This document shows, one piece after another, positions 48,424 to 58,376 of a DNA stretch of 64,000 nucleotides (the stretch's first letter is position 1; each line of letters begins with the position of its first letter). The position numbers and the translations under genes were made by a program. The stretch is from positions 434,001 to 498,000 of the forward strand of contig NC_009394.2 of the NCBI RefSeq assembly GCF_000002875.2, in the 5' to 3' direction. The notes beneath the pieces are model-generated. The model had not been told where the DNA came from. It saw nothing but the letters and a program-made list of their open reading frames with translations, and searched no databases. This DNA is from Leishmania infantum JPCM5 (Eukaryota; Euglenozoa; Kinetoplastea; Trypanosomatida; Trypanosomatidae).

Positions 48424-50905
48424 CTCTCACTCTCTCTACACGCCTATGTCTGCGTGCTTGTCCCTGAGCAGATCACTCGATGGCGAGTGAGAAAGAGTGA
48501 CTGCGTGCGTGTGTTGTGCGTTCAGAGGGAGAAGAGCGTGTAGAAGAGTGCGAGGGAGGGGAGATCACGCGAAGAACGAAGAGACGCAAGCACACAAACT
48601 GAACAAGCCTTTCTATTGAGGAAAGTATACTTCCTTCTCTGCATGTGCAGGCGGCACACACAGCCGCATCCGACAGCCGCCAGCACACCGAGCACGTATA
48701 GCAAAGACAAACGAGGTAAGAAGATCGGAGGAGGATGGGGAGGAGTAGCGGTGCCACTGCACACGAAGCACACGCGGCAGTGTCCGTACCAAACGCACGC
48801 AAGCAGGGAGGGTGGAGAAGAGGAGGGCGGGGGTGGGAAAGCAGAGCCACGCCCCCCCTCAAGGCTGGCCAGACACCGAATGATACGCTCGTTGCCACGT
48901 AAAGCAGGTGACGAAAGGCGTAAACGCTACAGGTTTACTGTACCTTGATCTCATCCTGCACGTCCTGGAACACACCAAGAGCGAGAGGGGCGCAAACAAA
49001 CGCATCCTGTACAGAGTTGCCAGCGTAGTCACTGGCGCCTGTGAGCGTGTGTGTGTGTGTGCACCCGTCACTAACCGCGGCATCGCAAGGATGGGGGTGG
49101 GGTGGGAGCGTTGGCGGGACGACTCATTAGGTGCATCATCTCATGGTTGTTTCGCCTTTCGTGCACCACACTTGCATACACCAAAGGGAGGGGAGGAGAG
49201 GGGGAGAGGCAGCAACACAGCCGAGGAAAGGAAACGGCAACAGCAAAGACAGAAACACCACACGAAGGACAGCCAAAAGAGTCAGCAAAAGAGGGAAGGC
49301 GCGTGTGCACGCACAAACAGCTACGCATCGCCCCCCCCCCCCCCCCCCCACACACACACGCACAGAAAAGGCAGAGACACAGCGATGATGATGAGAGGGT
49401 AAACATCCACAACGAAGCCCGAAAGAGCGCACGTACACGCACAACGAGACGGGAGAGAGAAGAAAGAAAAGCACAGACACATGCACTCTGATACACACCA
49501 ACCTACATCCACCCACCCACCCACCCACACACACACATACTAAGGCAAGTGTGCCTGTGTGTGTGTGTGTATACAGGGGGGGGGGCCGGTGTGTGTGGGG
49601 GTTTATGTGTCTGTGCCAGGTGATGCTGGTAGGGTACATGCACAAGCACACAAGAAGGAAGGGTAGAGGACAAGCGCATGGATCTCAGCAGCAGCAGAAA
49701 AAACAACAACAAAAAGATGCAAGCATAACGACGGCACAGCAATAACAATGGGGATCAGAGAGAGTGCATGTATGCATGTGTGTACGCATGTGTGTGTGCG
49801 CGCGCGCTGATGTATGCGTGGGAGACATCCAAAACACAGACACACATACACGTGCATCTCTCTCTCTCTCGATATATACACATATATATGTGCGTACACA
49901 CCTGCATGTGCCCATTAGCGGAGAGGCGCTGTCTTTCTTTCGCTCTTTGCATTCGTTCCCGTCTCTTGCTGCTGTTTCTTCTTCGCAAGCCCGCTTGCCT
50001 CCATCATCACCCGTGTTAGATTCACGCGCGTCAGTCACTGGGAGTAGCCGTGCGTGTGCGTGCGCGCAAGGGTGATGGCGTACACGTACGCTCAAGAAGC
50101 AGAGCACACAAACAGAGCACAAGCGCGCGCAGTTCTTGCTGAAGGAGGAAGGGCGAGAAGCGCTGCGACACACACATACACATACACAGAGACACACAGA
50201 CACGCCCAACGGCTACGGCCGTGGCGTGGTTAGTGAAGTAGGCCTGAATGGAGAGGGGGTGCCACGTGGTAAGGCAATACATCTAAGGAAGGAAGGAGGG
50301 GTGGGGTGGGGAGTGGGGCGAGCCCAAAAAGGGGCGAGTGTGGGAGAAACGAACTGAGACGCACAACCCCACCCTACACACCCACACACACGCAGAGACC
50401 AGAAGCGAAAGAACAGCGCAAAGAAGGCTGCGCGAGATACGCCTCAGTTGCAGGCAAGATGATGTGAAGCGCCGACATATGCCGAGAACGGCCACATGAA
50501 GATTCCCGCTACGTCTCCTCTCCCCACCGTGCCCCCTTCCTTGGCTAATCCACACCGAGTGAGAGGGAAAAGAAAAGCAAGAAAAGAGAGGGAGAGTTAT
50601 CAAGCAGGCAGGCAGACGCAAGCGGTACCAACAACAAAAAAAAGGGAGAGAAGACGGGGGGCCAAAGAAACACCGCATGGGAGGGAGAAGCGAGAGCAGA
50701 GAGGCGGCGACACCAGCGCCGCTTACACATCCACGCCAACCACGCTCTCTTTTCCGCAACACCAGTTCCTCAGACATCGCCCTAGAAGGGTTCCCACTTG
50801 ACAGGCAGCCGTGCCTGTGAACGTTTCTCCGTGTGCGCGTGTTTTCGGTTCTAACTGTGTCTGCCATTCAAGGTAGTGTTATACTGCCATTGTGGGTGCT
50901 CACGA
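48424..50905. other. 2.5-kb intergenic spacer
   Basis: No gene is seen. It holds a 19-base C run (49331-49349) leading into CA repeats, ACCC repeats (49508-49528), GT and G runs (49557-49584), a TA patch (49871-49889) and a CT run (49857-49870). On the transcribed strand it would contain the 3' UTR of the Rab at 50906 and the leader of CFAP45. Confidence 0.5.
49331..49349. repeat. C19 homopolymer followed by CA repeat
   Basis: Nineteen consecutive C, followed by CACACACACAC. Transcribed from the minus strand, it would give a poly-G run in RNA. Confidence 0.9.
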
Positions 50906-51556
50906 CTAGCAGCACTTGCTCTCCTTGCGGTTGCTCCGCTGGCGATCGAAGTTAACGCTCTGAGAGCGGCCAGCTGCGTTGTCTCCAGCCGTCGGTGTCT
51001 TGCCGTTGCGCTCCTTCATGTCCTCGAAGATGAACTTGGTGATCTGCTGGAAAGCCGTCTGCACATTCTCCTTCTCCTTGGCGCTCGTCTCGATGAAGGC
51101 CATGTTGTGTTGCTGAGCCCAGGCTACCGCCTCCTCGCGCGTCACCTGGCGGCTGGAGCGCGCCTCATCGCTTTTGCACCCCACCAGCAGACACGGGATA
51201 CCGGGGAGAGCCTGCTGCTTCACGCGTTCCATCCACTGCTCTAGGTGTATAAAGGACGGGCGGTGGGTGAGGTCGAAGCAGAGCAGCACCCCATTGGCGC
51301 CGCGGTAGAACGCCGTGGCGACGGACTGGAAGCGCTCCTGGCCGGCCGTGTCCCAAATCTGAAGGCGGACGCGCTTGTCCATGTAGTTCATCTGGTGCAT
51401 GCGAAAGTCGATGGCGATGGTGGAGGCGTAGTCCTTGTAGAAGACATCTTCGGAGAGACGCACCGTCAAGGATGACTTGCCTACGCCACTGTCACCAATG
51501 ACAATGATCTTGAAGATGTAGTCGCAGTCACCGCCGGGCGTGTTGGGGTTGGCCAT
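50906..51556 (-). CDS. Rab-family small GTPase (RabX-type), second of tandem pair
   Basis: 216 residues using the ATG at 51556 (MANPNTPGGD), where Rab homology begins. The P-loop GDSGVGKS is at 21-28, switch II WDTAGQERF at 69-76 is normal, and ETSAKE (G5) is present. G4 reads VGCKSD (125-130), so the Asn that contacts guanine is Cys127. The C-terminus ends KESKCC, suited to double geranylgeranylation and membrane attachment. The neighbour at 53321 shares the G4 change. The two appear to be the trypanosomatid-specific tandem pair RabX1/RabX2, which in T. brucei act in early secretory or ER-associated traffic; this identity rests on recalled synteny. Confidence 0.88.
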   Translation of the reverse strand: MANPNTPGGDCDYIFKIIVIGDSGVGKSSLTVRLSEDVFYKDYASTIAIDFRMHQMNYMDKRVRLQIWDTAGQERFQSVATAFYRGANGVLLCFDLTHRPSFIHLEQWMERVKQQALPGIPCLLVGCKSDEARSSRQVTREEAVAWAQQHNMAFIETSAKEKENVQTAFQQITKFIFEDMKERNGKTPTAGDNAAGRSQSVNFDRQRSNRKESKCC

Positions 51557-53320
51557 GATCACGGTGGGGAAGACGAGGGGTGAAGTCGGTGGTCCAAGGG
51601 GCGTGTATGCGTTTTCCTCGTATATACGTGGCCTATAGACGACGCGCACTTGTGTTCGACAAGGAAGTGGACGAAAGGGGGTGGGGGCACACGGGGGAGC
51701 CAAAGGGGGTGGTGCACTGGTGTGTAGGGTACAGGTGGCGTAGCTTGTTTGTGGAGCTTCCTGGTGCCACGGCGTCGTATCGACTGGTGTCTAGGAGGGA
51801 TGGAGGGGCCAGAGAGAGAGAGGGAGAGAGCAAGAAGAGCAAGAAAAGACACGTGTGTGAGTGCGTGCGGTTGTCCGTATGTGCAAGAGAGAGACACGGC
51901 GCGCGCAAGTGTGGAGGCACGGCGGGGATATGGTGTAGATACTCGAAGGAAGAGAACTGCACAGAGGAAAGGGAGACGAGGACTTGGAAGCAAAGGAGAG
52001 GGCGTGCGCTCCGGATGCACATGCACACACACAAACAAAACACACGCATGCATGGCAATGTAGGATTGCTCAGAAGGCGGGTGTGCGCGCGCGTTTGAAG
52101 GAAGGGGAGGGGGGACCGCCCAGCCGCTGCGGAGAAGAGACTGACCTGCCTCCCTCGAGTGTGCGTGTTTGCAGCTGCACGCCTGCGTCAAATGAAGCGA
52201 CGTGAACTATGAAGTCCCCGTTCACAGCCCTGCGCACTCTCCCTCGTCACCGGCGCAAGAGCAGCAGTGCGGTATGAAGGGGACGAGGCGCAGGTTTCTC
52301 GTTTTGCGACCCCTTCGTTGTGTGTGTGTGTGTGTGCGTGTGTGTGTGTGCCGGGAGAGAGGAACAGAAGCACGGGAAAAAGGGACGAGAGTCAACGAGC
52401 CACAGACATGCCCCCTCCCCCCGCACACTACGCGTCCTCAGATACAAGACCACACAAACATACATACAGAAAACAGGTTATAATACCGGGAGTGGGAGGA
52501 CGATGACAACAGCATTACGTCGAGAGGAGGGGGGAGGGCAAGAAAAAAAAAGAAAAACGACGAAGAACGGCGAGACGGCACCACACACGGACACGGACGG
52601 CAGGAGAGGGAGGTTAGGGGTGAAGAGAGAGCAGCAGTCGCCTCCTCCTAATCTCAGCGGAGAATAGGCAAGGGTCCAAACAAGAGAGAGTGTGCCAGAG
52701 TGGGGCAACGCCAAGCAAGCACGCATTATCAACGGCGGGGGAGGGAAGGCGAGGGGGAGAGGAAAATACAGGGTTGAAGCGAAAGAAAGCATCACGGGCA
52801 CACAGCTGGAAATTATGACGGCAGGTACTTATGTGAAACTCACCATCGCGCCGGCGAAAGGTCGTGTCGTAAAGAGAGTTGGTGGGAAGGGGAGGGCCAG
52901 CAGCTGCTGTCGGCGGTTGTACGGGCCGTTCAGTCACGTCAGCCACCACGCACAACTGAAGCAGCGGCGACAAAACGAAAAAAGAAGAGGTGCGTTCGAT
53001 TACTCTCGCACCCGTGTATGAAGCAGCAGTGCAGTGACGGAAACATCGAGCCGCTGCAGCCAGAGCCCTTGCCGATGGAGGAGGCAACATCAGCAGCAGC
53101 GACCGCAGAAGCGCCATGTAGTCCTCGTACGACCAGTCTGGTCGGCTGTCGCGACGTGTTTTGCCCTTTTGTCGGCCAAGTCCCATTCACTTCTCCGTTG
53201 TGTCCTCTCTTCGTCTCCGCCATACGCCATACACCTCGCCGGATCCCTTTAGCGTCCACTTTCTTTGTTCTGCCGTGCGTTCTTCACGAGCATACTACAC
53301 ACCCTCCGCTCTGTATCTGC
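51557..53320. other. 1.8-kb spacer between the two Rab genes
   Basis: No gene is seen. It holds GT repeats (52319-52350), purine runs (51808-51835, 52523-52560) and CA patches. Confidence 0.5.
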
Positions 53321-53989
53321 TCAGTTGGCGCAGCACTGGCGCTTCTTCTGCTTCTCCTCCTCCTCCACAAGCAGGCGGCCACCGGGGCCGAGGATGCGGC
53401 CCGCGTGCTTGGCGCCTGGATTCGCTACGGAGGCGATGTACGTGGCGAGCTGCTGAAACGCCTGCGATACGTTTGTGTTCTCCTTCGCGCTCGTCTCGAG
53501 GTAGCAGAGGCAGCTGTGGTACCGCGCCCACGCGTCCGCCTCGCTCTTGGCTATTTGGCGATGACTCCCCAGGACGATTCCCTCACCCTGCTCGTCGAGG
53601 TGGCTCTCTACGAGGTCCAGCTTGCACCCAACCAGGATGAGAGGCGGCACCACCGGCGAGTACCGCTCTAGCCGCTCATACCACTGATCGAGATCCTCGA
53701 AGGACTGCCGATTCGTAAGGTCGAAGCACAGTAGCGCGCCCTGGCAGTTGCGGTAGAAGGCGGTCGTGAGCGTGACGAAATCGTCCTGCCCGCTCGTGTC
53801 CCAGACCTGCAGCCGCACGCAGCGCGGCCTCTTTTCGAGGGTGTTGCAGCTACTGTACTTGAAGTCCATCCCTAAGGTGGGGACGAGGTCGGGGTAGAAC
53901 GCACCATCGCAGAATCGGGACGTGATGTTGCTCTTCCCTACACTAACGCTCCCAATCACGATGATCTTGTATGCCAAATCTTCCTCCAT
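53321..53989 (-). CDS. Rab-family small GTPase (RabX-type), first of tandem pair
   Basis: 222 residues from the ATG at 53989 (MEEDLAYKII). The P-loop is GSVSVGKS (13-20). Switch II reads WDTSGQDDF (63-71), with Asp in place of Glu after the catalytic Gln. G4 is VGCKLD (120-125), with Cys122 in place of the guanine-binding Asn. G5 ETSAKE is kept. There is a short acidic loop insertion after G4 (about 128-143). The C-terminus KKRQCCAN is a CCxx-type prenylation site. Compared with its neighbour it is the more diverged copy. Shared G4 and the LLCFDLT segment (about 86-92) support tandem duplication. Confidence 0.87.
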   Translation of the reverse strand: MEEDLAYKIIVIGSVSVGKSNITSRFCDGAFYPDLVPTLGMDFKYSSCNTLEKRPRCVRLQVWDTSGQDDFVTLTTAFYRNCQGALLCFDLTNRQSFEDLDQWYERLERYSPVVPPLILVGCKLDLVESHLDEQGEGIVLGSHRQIAKSEADAWARYHSCLCYLETSAKENTNVSQAFQQLATYIASVANPGAKHAGRILGPGGRLLVEEEEKQKKRQCCAN

Positions 53990-55084
53990 CGTATTTTGCT
54001 CGTCGGCGTTCGGCCTCGTCCGTTTCTACGCTGTTGCACCTAGCTGAATAACTATGGTGGAGGTGGGGATGACTGCAACCGAGATGACACTCGTTTTTCA
54101 AGTCGAGTGTGGCAAAGAACCGAGGAGAGCGCGGTCAAGGCAGGGAGCGAGGAGCGGTGATGCGCAATACAGTGTACCTCCGGTGGTACTCAGAACAGCA
54201 GCACGAAGCGGCAGTAGTTCCGACGAGGGCACGCAGCACTAAAGAGCGCTTGAAAGGGATGCACAAAGGAGGACGGGGCGTCGGTGCGTGCGCGGTTGAA
54301 GGAGGAAGAGCTGCAGGGGAGTGCAGAGAGAGAGACACACGCACATACACGCATACATGTGCACATGTATGCGTGTCGGGCAAAGCAGACAAGTGAGGAC
54401 GGAGCGGAAAGGGCACAGAGACACGCCAGCTCTGACGCTTACACAAGCTCAACAACAAAGGAGAAGAGAGGGTCGCAGCAGCTGAAAAAAGAAAAACAGA
54501 ACAGAAGAAAGTGGGTGGGTAGGTAGGCCAGCAGCAGACCAGGGAGTGGGAAGGGAGAGGGTGGGCTCTGGGAGGGTCTGTGGCGCACTGTCAGTGTTGC
54601 CACCAATATACACCCAGACACACTCTCTCCTCTTGTGATGATAGACCACAGCAGTGATGGCGGCAGCAATGGACAGCAAGCACTCGCTCTCGCGCTCTGC
54701 GGCGTTGCCTTGCCGTTGGTGACTTCGTATTGCGTGTGCTGTTTGCGTATATTTGCCGATGAGAGAGGGGGGTGAGGGGGGGCGTTTCCTTACATGTATA
54801 AAAGGAGGCGGGAGATACACAGGCGACCGTAGACCAATAGGTACGCGTGACACCGCCTGCGCGTATGCGCGGCCGTGTGTGCCCGTGCATCCATAATAAG
54901 TGCATCTACGCTAGTGCGCGCTGTGCTCTGGCAAGCATGCGGAAAACATCCGTGGGCGGAACAGGCAGCGTTAGAGGTGGCGGCGGCGTACTCGTCCTTT
55001 TCGCGTGCGGACAGACGCGGGACTGCGCGGGAGAGAAAAAATTTTATATTGTTTCTTAAGAGTTCATTCGATCAGAGGATATGA
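53990..55084. other. Intergenic spacer upstream of the first Rab
   Basis: No gene is seen. CA repeats lie near 54332-54365, including a short palindrome of CATACATGTGCACATGTATG (54350-54369). Confidence 0.5.
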
Positions 55085-55665
55085 GTCCAGCTCCCTCTAT
55101 CCGGCCTTGTCACAGCGTCCCCATCGCGTGGTGCCATGCAGCAGCAGACAAGTGCTACCGCAATGCCCACGTGGGCACCGCAGCACAGCCTCTGCCTCAC
55201 ACTCTACCCGCCCCTGCCTCGCAGGTCAGGTCGCCTCACAGCCGCTCCCATGGTGCCGGCAGCCACCTGATGCATCCCCCTCGAGGTGGCTCAGGCGCCC
55301 CACACCTGCAGGCAGTGCCAGGGCGGGGTGAAGATGCATTGGAGTGGCATTGGCACTGTGCCCATGATGTGGATGGCACACGCGTGTTCGCTGTCTCAGG
55401 CCGCTCCAACGCAACGCCGTCCACCACCCCACCGCCGACATCAGCAGCCATGCATCGCTCTGGCATCCTCAACCGCGTGGGTGATTGTCGCTGGCACAAC
55501 CAGAGGTGGCTTGACATCGACAGGGGTTAAGAGGGTGCATGGCTTCCCCCCACGCAGAGTCGGGGTACTGAGCCCTGACACCACACACGGAGAGGGGTAT
55601 CCCTACGTCAGCAGGGCATGTGGCGAAAACGAGCTTAAACATCTGGATTAGTGGAAAGAGCATGG
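55085..55665 (+). mobile_element. SIDER-like degenerate retroposon, copy B
   Basis: Same family as 1095-1620 but in the opposite orientation. It carries a first signature-like block (about 55101-55138, with CCATCGCGTGGTGC) and a second one (about 55283-55328, with GGCTCAGGCGCCCCACACC and GCAGTGCCAGGG). The second resembles the L1Tc/ingi promoter-ribozyme signature as I recall it. A shared block with core ATGTGGATGGCACA follows at about 55368-55381. It lies about 280 bases past the TMEM218-like stop, so probably in that 3' UTR, and antisense to the transcript. No coding capacity is expected. The ends are approximate. Confidence 0.75.
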
Positions 55666-55942
55666 AGGTAGCGCAGAGCAGCGGATGTCTTGAAGAGTCA
55701 GAGATACACAGGAAGAGGATGGGTACCCACCGGTGCGTGAAAGCAGCTGAACGCTTGTTGTGGTGGTTGACTGCTGTGCATTGATTGGAGCATCACACAT
55801 ACTCATGCAGGCATGTGCATCCATATGCGTCACAGGAGCTGAGGCATCGGCGAGACCTTGCCCTCATCTCTCGGCAGAGAGAGAGACGCAATGGGAGAAA
55901 CGTTCAACAAGTTTACAGGAAAAGGAGGATGCGCGATGCACT

Positions 55943-56365
55943 CTACCGGTACCAGGTGGGGTGCGCCTCCTCCAATTTCTGCCGGAGACAGTGCACACGC
56001 GGTGCCTTGTACGGCGGCGAGTTCACAAGTGTAAGGATATGAAAGGCGACGCCGGCAAACAGGCCAAGGGCCATCACAATGAATACGACAACGCGCACCG
56101 GCAAGAACTTATCAATGACATCTGTGTTTGATGGCAGCTGACGTTCTCGGTAGTAGGTCGCAGGCACTACCGCGGTGGTGTTGGCGGCAGGGCCATGCGG
56201 ACTTGTCAGGATGCAGCCGTACACAATGAAGGGCAGCACGGTGCAGCCGAGAATGATGAACAGGGCTGACTGTGGGGCTAAGTAGGAGCCCACAAGCGCA
56301 ATAAGTATGGCCACACCAACGGTGACGAGTACCGCGAAGGTACCTGCGCCGACACCCAGTATCAT
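55943..56365 (-). CDS. TMEM218: TMEM218-like ciliary membrane protein
   Basis: 140 residues from the ATG at 56365 (MILGVGAGTF); the frame's first codon upstream is TTG. Three hydrophobic segments lie at about 6-28, 35-54 and 90-114. The start LGVGAG and the closing part (VIDKFLPVRVVVFIVMALG, then SPPYKAPRVH) resemble human TMEM218 (VLGVGAG; VDDFFIGRYVLLAFLSAIF; EPIYAKPLH) in sequence, order and spacing. TMEM218 is a small protein of the ciliary transition zone, mutated in Joubert/Meckel-type ciliopathies. The loop between helices 2 and 3 is longer here. The comparison was from memory, so an alignment should confirm it; the membrane topology itself is clear. Confidence 0.78.
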   Translation of the reverse strand: MILGVGAGTFAVLVTVGVAILIALVGSYLAPQSALFIILGCTVLPFIVYGCILTSPHGPAANTTAVVPATYYRERQLPSNTDVIDKFLPVRVVVFIVMALGLFAGVAFHILTLVNSPPYKAPRVHCLRQKLEEAHPTWYR

Positions 56366-57597
56366 CCTTTGCAAGCGTAACGGGGTGGGGTGGGTGGGAG
56401 AGCGCCGCGGTACGTGCAGGTCTATCTATCTGTGTGCTTGCGTGTATGTTGTCCCTCCGACGAGGAGGGTGTTGACTCTATGAAGACGACTTGCTCAATG
56501 TCACCCCTGTCCAAGTACACACACACACACACATACATCCACTGAGACAAAAGGGCATAGCAGCAAGACTAGTGCACAAAAAGAAGTGCTCGCACGGATC
56601 AGTGTGCGCTCGCAGGATGGTGAGAGGCTCCCAGCGCACACCCAACATGAAAGAAACACGAGAAGGGTAAGACGGCCTATGAGAGAGCGGCTCCCAGGAT
56701 ACTGAAAGAGGCAACGGCGGACGGGGAGAAGCGCAAAGAGGGGAAAAAGAGGGTGGAGGCTCTATGGAGCCAACGTCCTCTGGAGGCCGCGCCGCGACGT
56801 CACGACGCACACATGCACACTCACAAATAAAAGCAAGGGCACCGTGAGAGGAATAGAGCGAGGAGGATGGGCGTGATACAATCGTATTAATTGTCTGGAC
56901 TAGAGAGCACCAGCTCCGCGACATTCTTGCAAGTCGAATGCCCATAGGGCTGACGCAGATGCAGTAGGAGCAGAGGGCGAAGAAAGGGGAAGAGAGGCCT
57001 CTCCATGTGCGCAACAGCACAAACACGGGTGCAGACGGAGAGGTCTCGGCCCACATGGTGCCCATGCCACCTACTTCGTCCTTTCGCCCTTTCCCTCTGT
57101 GCTGACCTCCGCCGCGTGGGACGCGTGTGTACTGCAAACACAGAAAGCAGCAACATCTTCGAATGCTCGACACGTGAAGCCTCGGTGTGGCCCTCTGGGA
57201 TGCTCATGCTCTTTCTTTGAGGCAAAACAACAGTGCGCCCAATTCAGCATCAACTCTCCTGTACAACTGTGTGTCTGTCTGCATATCGGTGTCGCCTTCT
57301 ATACAGAAAGAAGCACCGCGTGGGCGATGACGACACACGCAAACCTACTTCAGAGACGAGGAGGAGGCGTGATTAGTGACATGGTGGAGAGGGAGAGAAA
57401 CAAAGAGAGACGCAGAGGACCGCACAGATGAGGTGAATGACGTGAAGACGCCCTACAGAGAGACACACACCGACACACACGCGCACGCAAACGCACACAG
57501 CGAGCTGGGACCGGTTTTTATTTTCGACGTGCCCGTGTATTCCCCCTCACACACGAAAAAGGCAACCAAAGCATACACCCACGCAGCCACAGCTCAC
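56366..57597. other. Intergenic spacer
   Basis: No gene is seen. A 231-residue minus-strand frame (56478-57173) is Cys/Ser/Pro-rich and not believed. A CA run lies at 56518-56533. Confidence 0.45.
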
Positions 57598-58263
57598 CTA
57601 CCGCTGCAGCACTGCTGCTAAGCCCTGGCCGCCTGGGACGAACCGTGCTGTCATTGAATCGGGGCATGCGTCTTGCGGGCACTTCTTGTCCTTCCTCGCC
57701 CCTCCTCCACACATGTGCTGCGAGATCGGTGCCAGACGGACGCGAGTGGGCTGCACGCCTTCATCCAAGTGGTCCGTGTGCAGGGTCCTGCTCGATAGTA
57801 GAGGCGGCGGCATCTGCCGTGCGGGTCGTAGGGGGATGTCGACCTGCCGTCTCAGACCAATAGCAAGCTCCGTGATCCATGCAGTTGGTGTCGACTCCTC
57901 TGCCGCTGACGATTCGGCAAGCTTGTGAACGTTGATGTGGTGTTCCCATCCACAATGACCGACGACAGACTGAAATGAGAGGTGTACGCGACGGGCCAGC
58001 AGTGCCAGCATTCGGGTCCGAGATACGCCTCCACATGCCGTCCTCCACCGCTGTAGGTCCCGCCGTGAGAGCGCCATGAGAAGAAAGTGCGCAGCACGAA
58101 GAAGACAAAGAAAAGATCCCGTGTGGCCGCAGCTGGCAAACACGGACCTGCGCTCACAGAAGAGGGCACGGTCACAATATACATGGGCTTCGAGAGCAGC
58201 ATCCTGCCATAGCACCGGCACACGCGGACACCTATAGTCGAGCAAACAATGCAGTTGGTACAT
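57598..58263 (-). CDS. Doubtful ORF, 221 residues
   Basis: An ATG at 58263 opens 221 codons on the coding strand between RIB43A and TMEM218. Codons are less GC-biased at third positions than in clear neighbours, and the composition (many Cys, His, Arg, Leu) is like chance ORFs in this genome. The segment CLLRAAHFLLMALSRRDLQRW looks helical. No family is recognised. It has normal spacing to RIB43A (113 bases to its stop), which is short for a separate mRNA here. It may be part of the RIB43A 3' UTR. Confidence 0.28.
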   Translation of the reverse strand: MYQLHCLLDYRCPRVPVLWQDAALEAHVYCDRALFCERRSVFASCGHTGSFLCLLRAAHFLLMALSRRDLQRWRTACGGVSRTRMLALLARRVHLSFQSVVGHCGWEHHINVHKLAESSAAEESTPTAWITELAIGLRRQVDIPLRPARQMPPPLLSSRTLHTDHLDEGVQPTRVRLAPISQHMCGGGARKDKKCPQDACPDSMTARFVPGGQGLAAVLQR

Positions 58264-58376
58264 CTTCTAAAAACGGAGGAAAAACACACGCAAAAGGAAG
58301 GCGAGACTCACTGGGTCAACAGCAAGCAGCAACATGCCTCTGCCAGCGTCAGCCAAAGCCGCCGCACACGTAGCGA

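Noticed and set aside
54350..54369. Short perfect palindrome in CA-rich sequence
   Set aside because: Alternating purine-pyrimidine repeats produce such palindromes by chance; no larger structure surrounds it.
56478..57173. 231-residue minus-strand frame
   Set aside because: Cys/Ser/Pro-rich product ending in poly-Cys/Val from a CA repeat; looks like chance.
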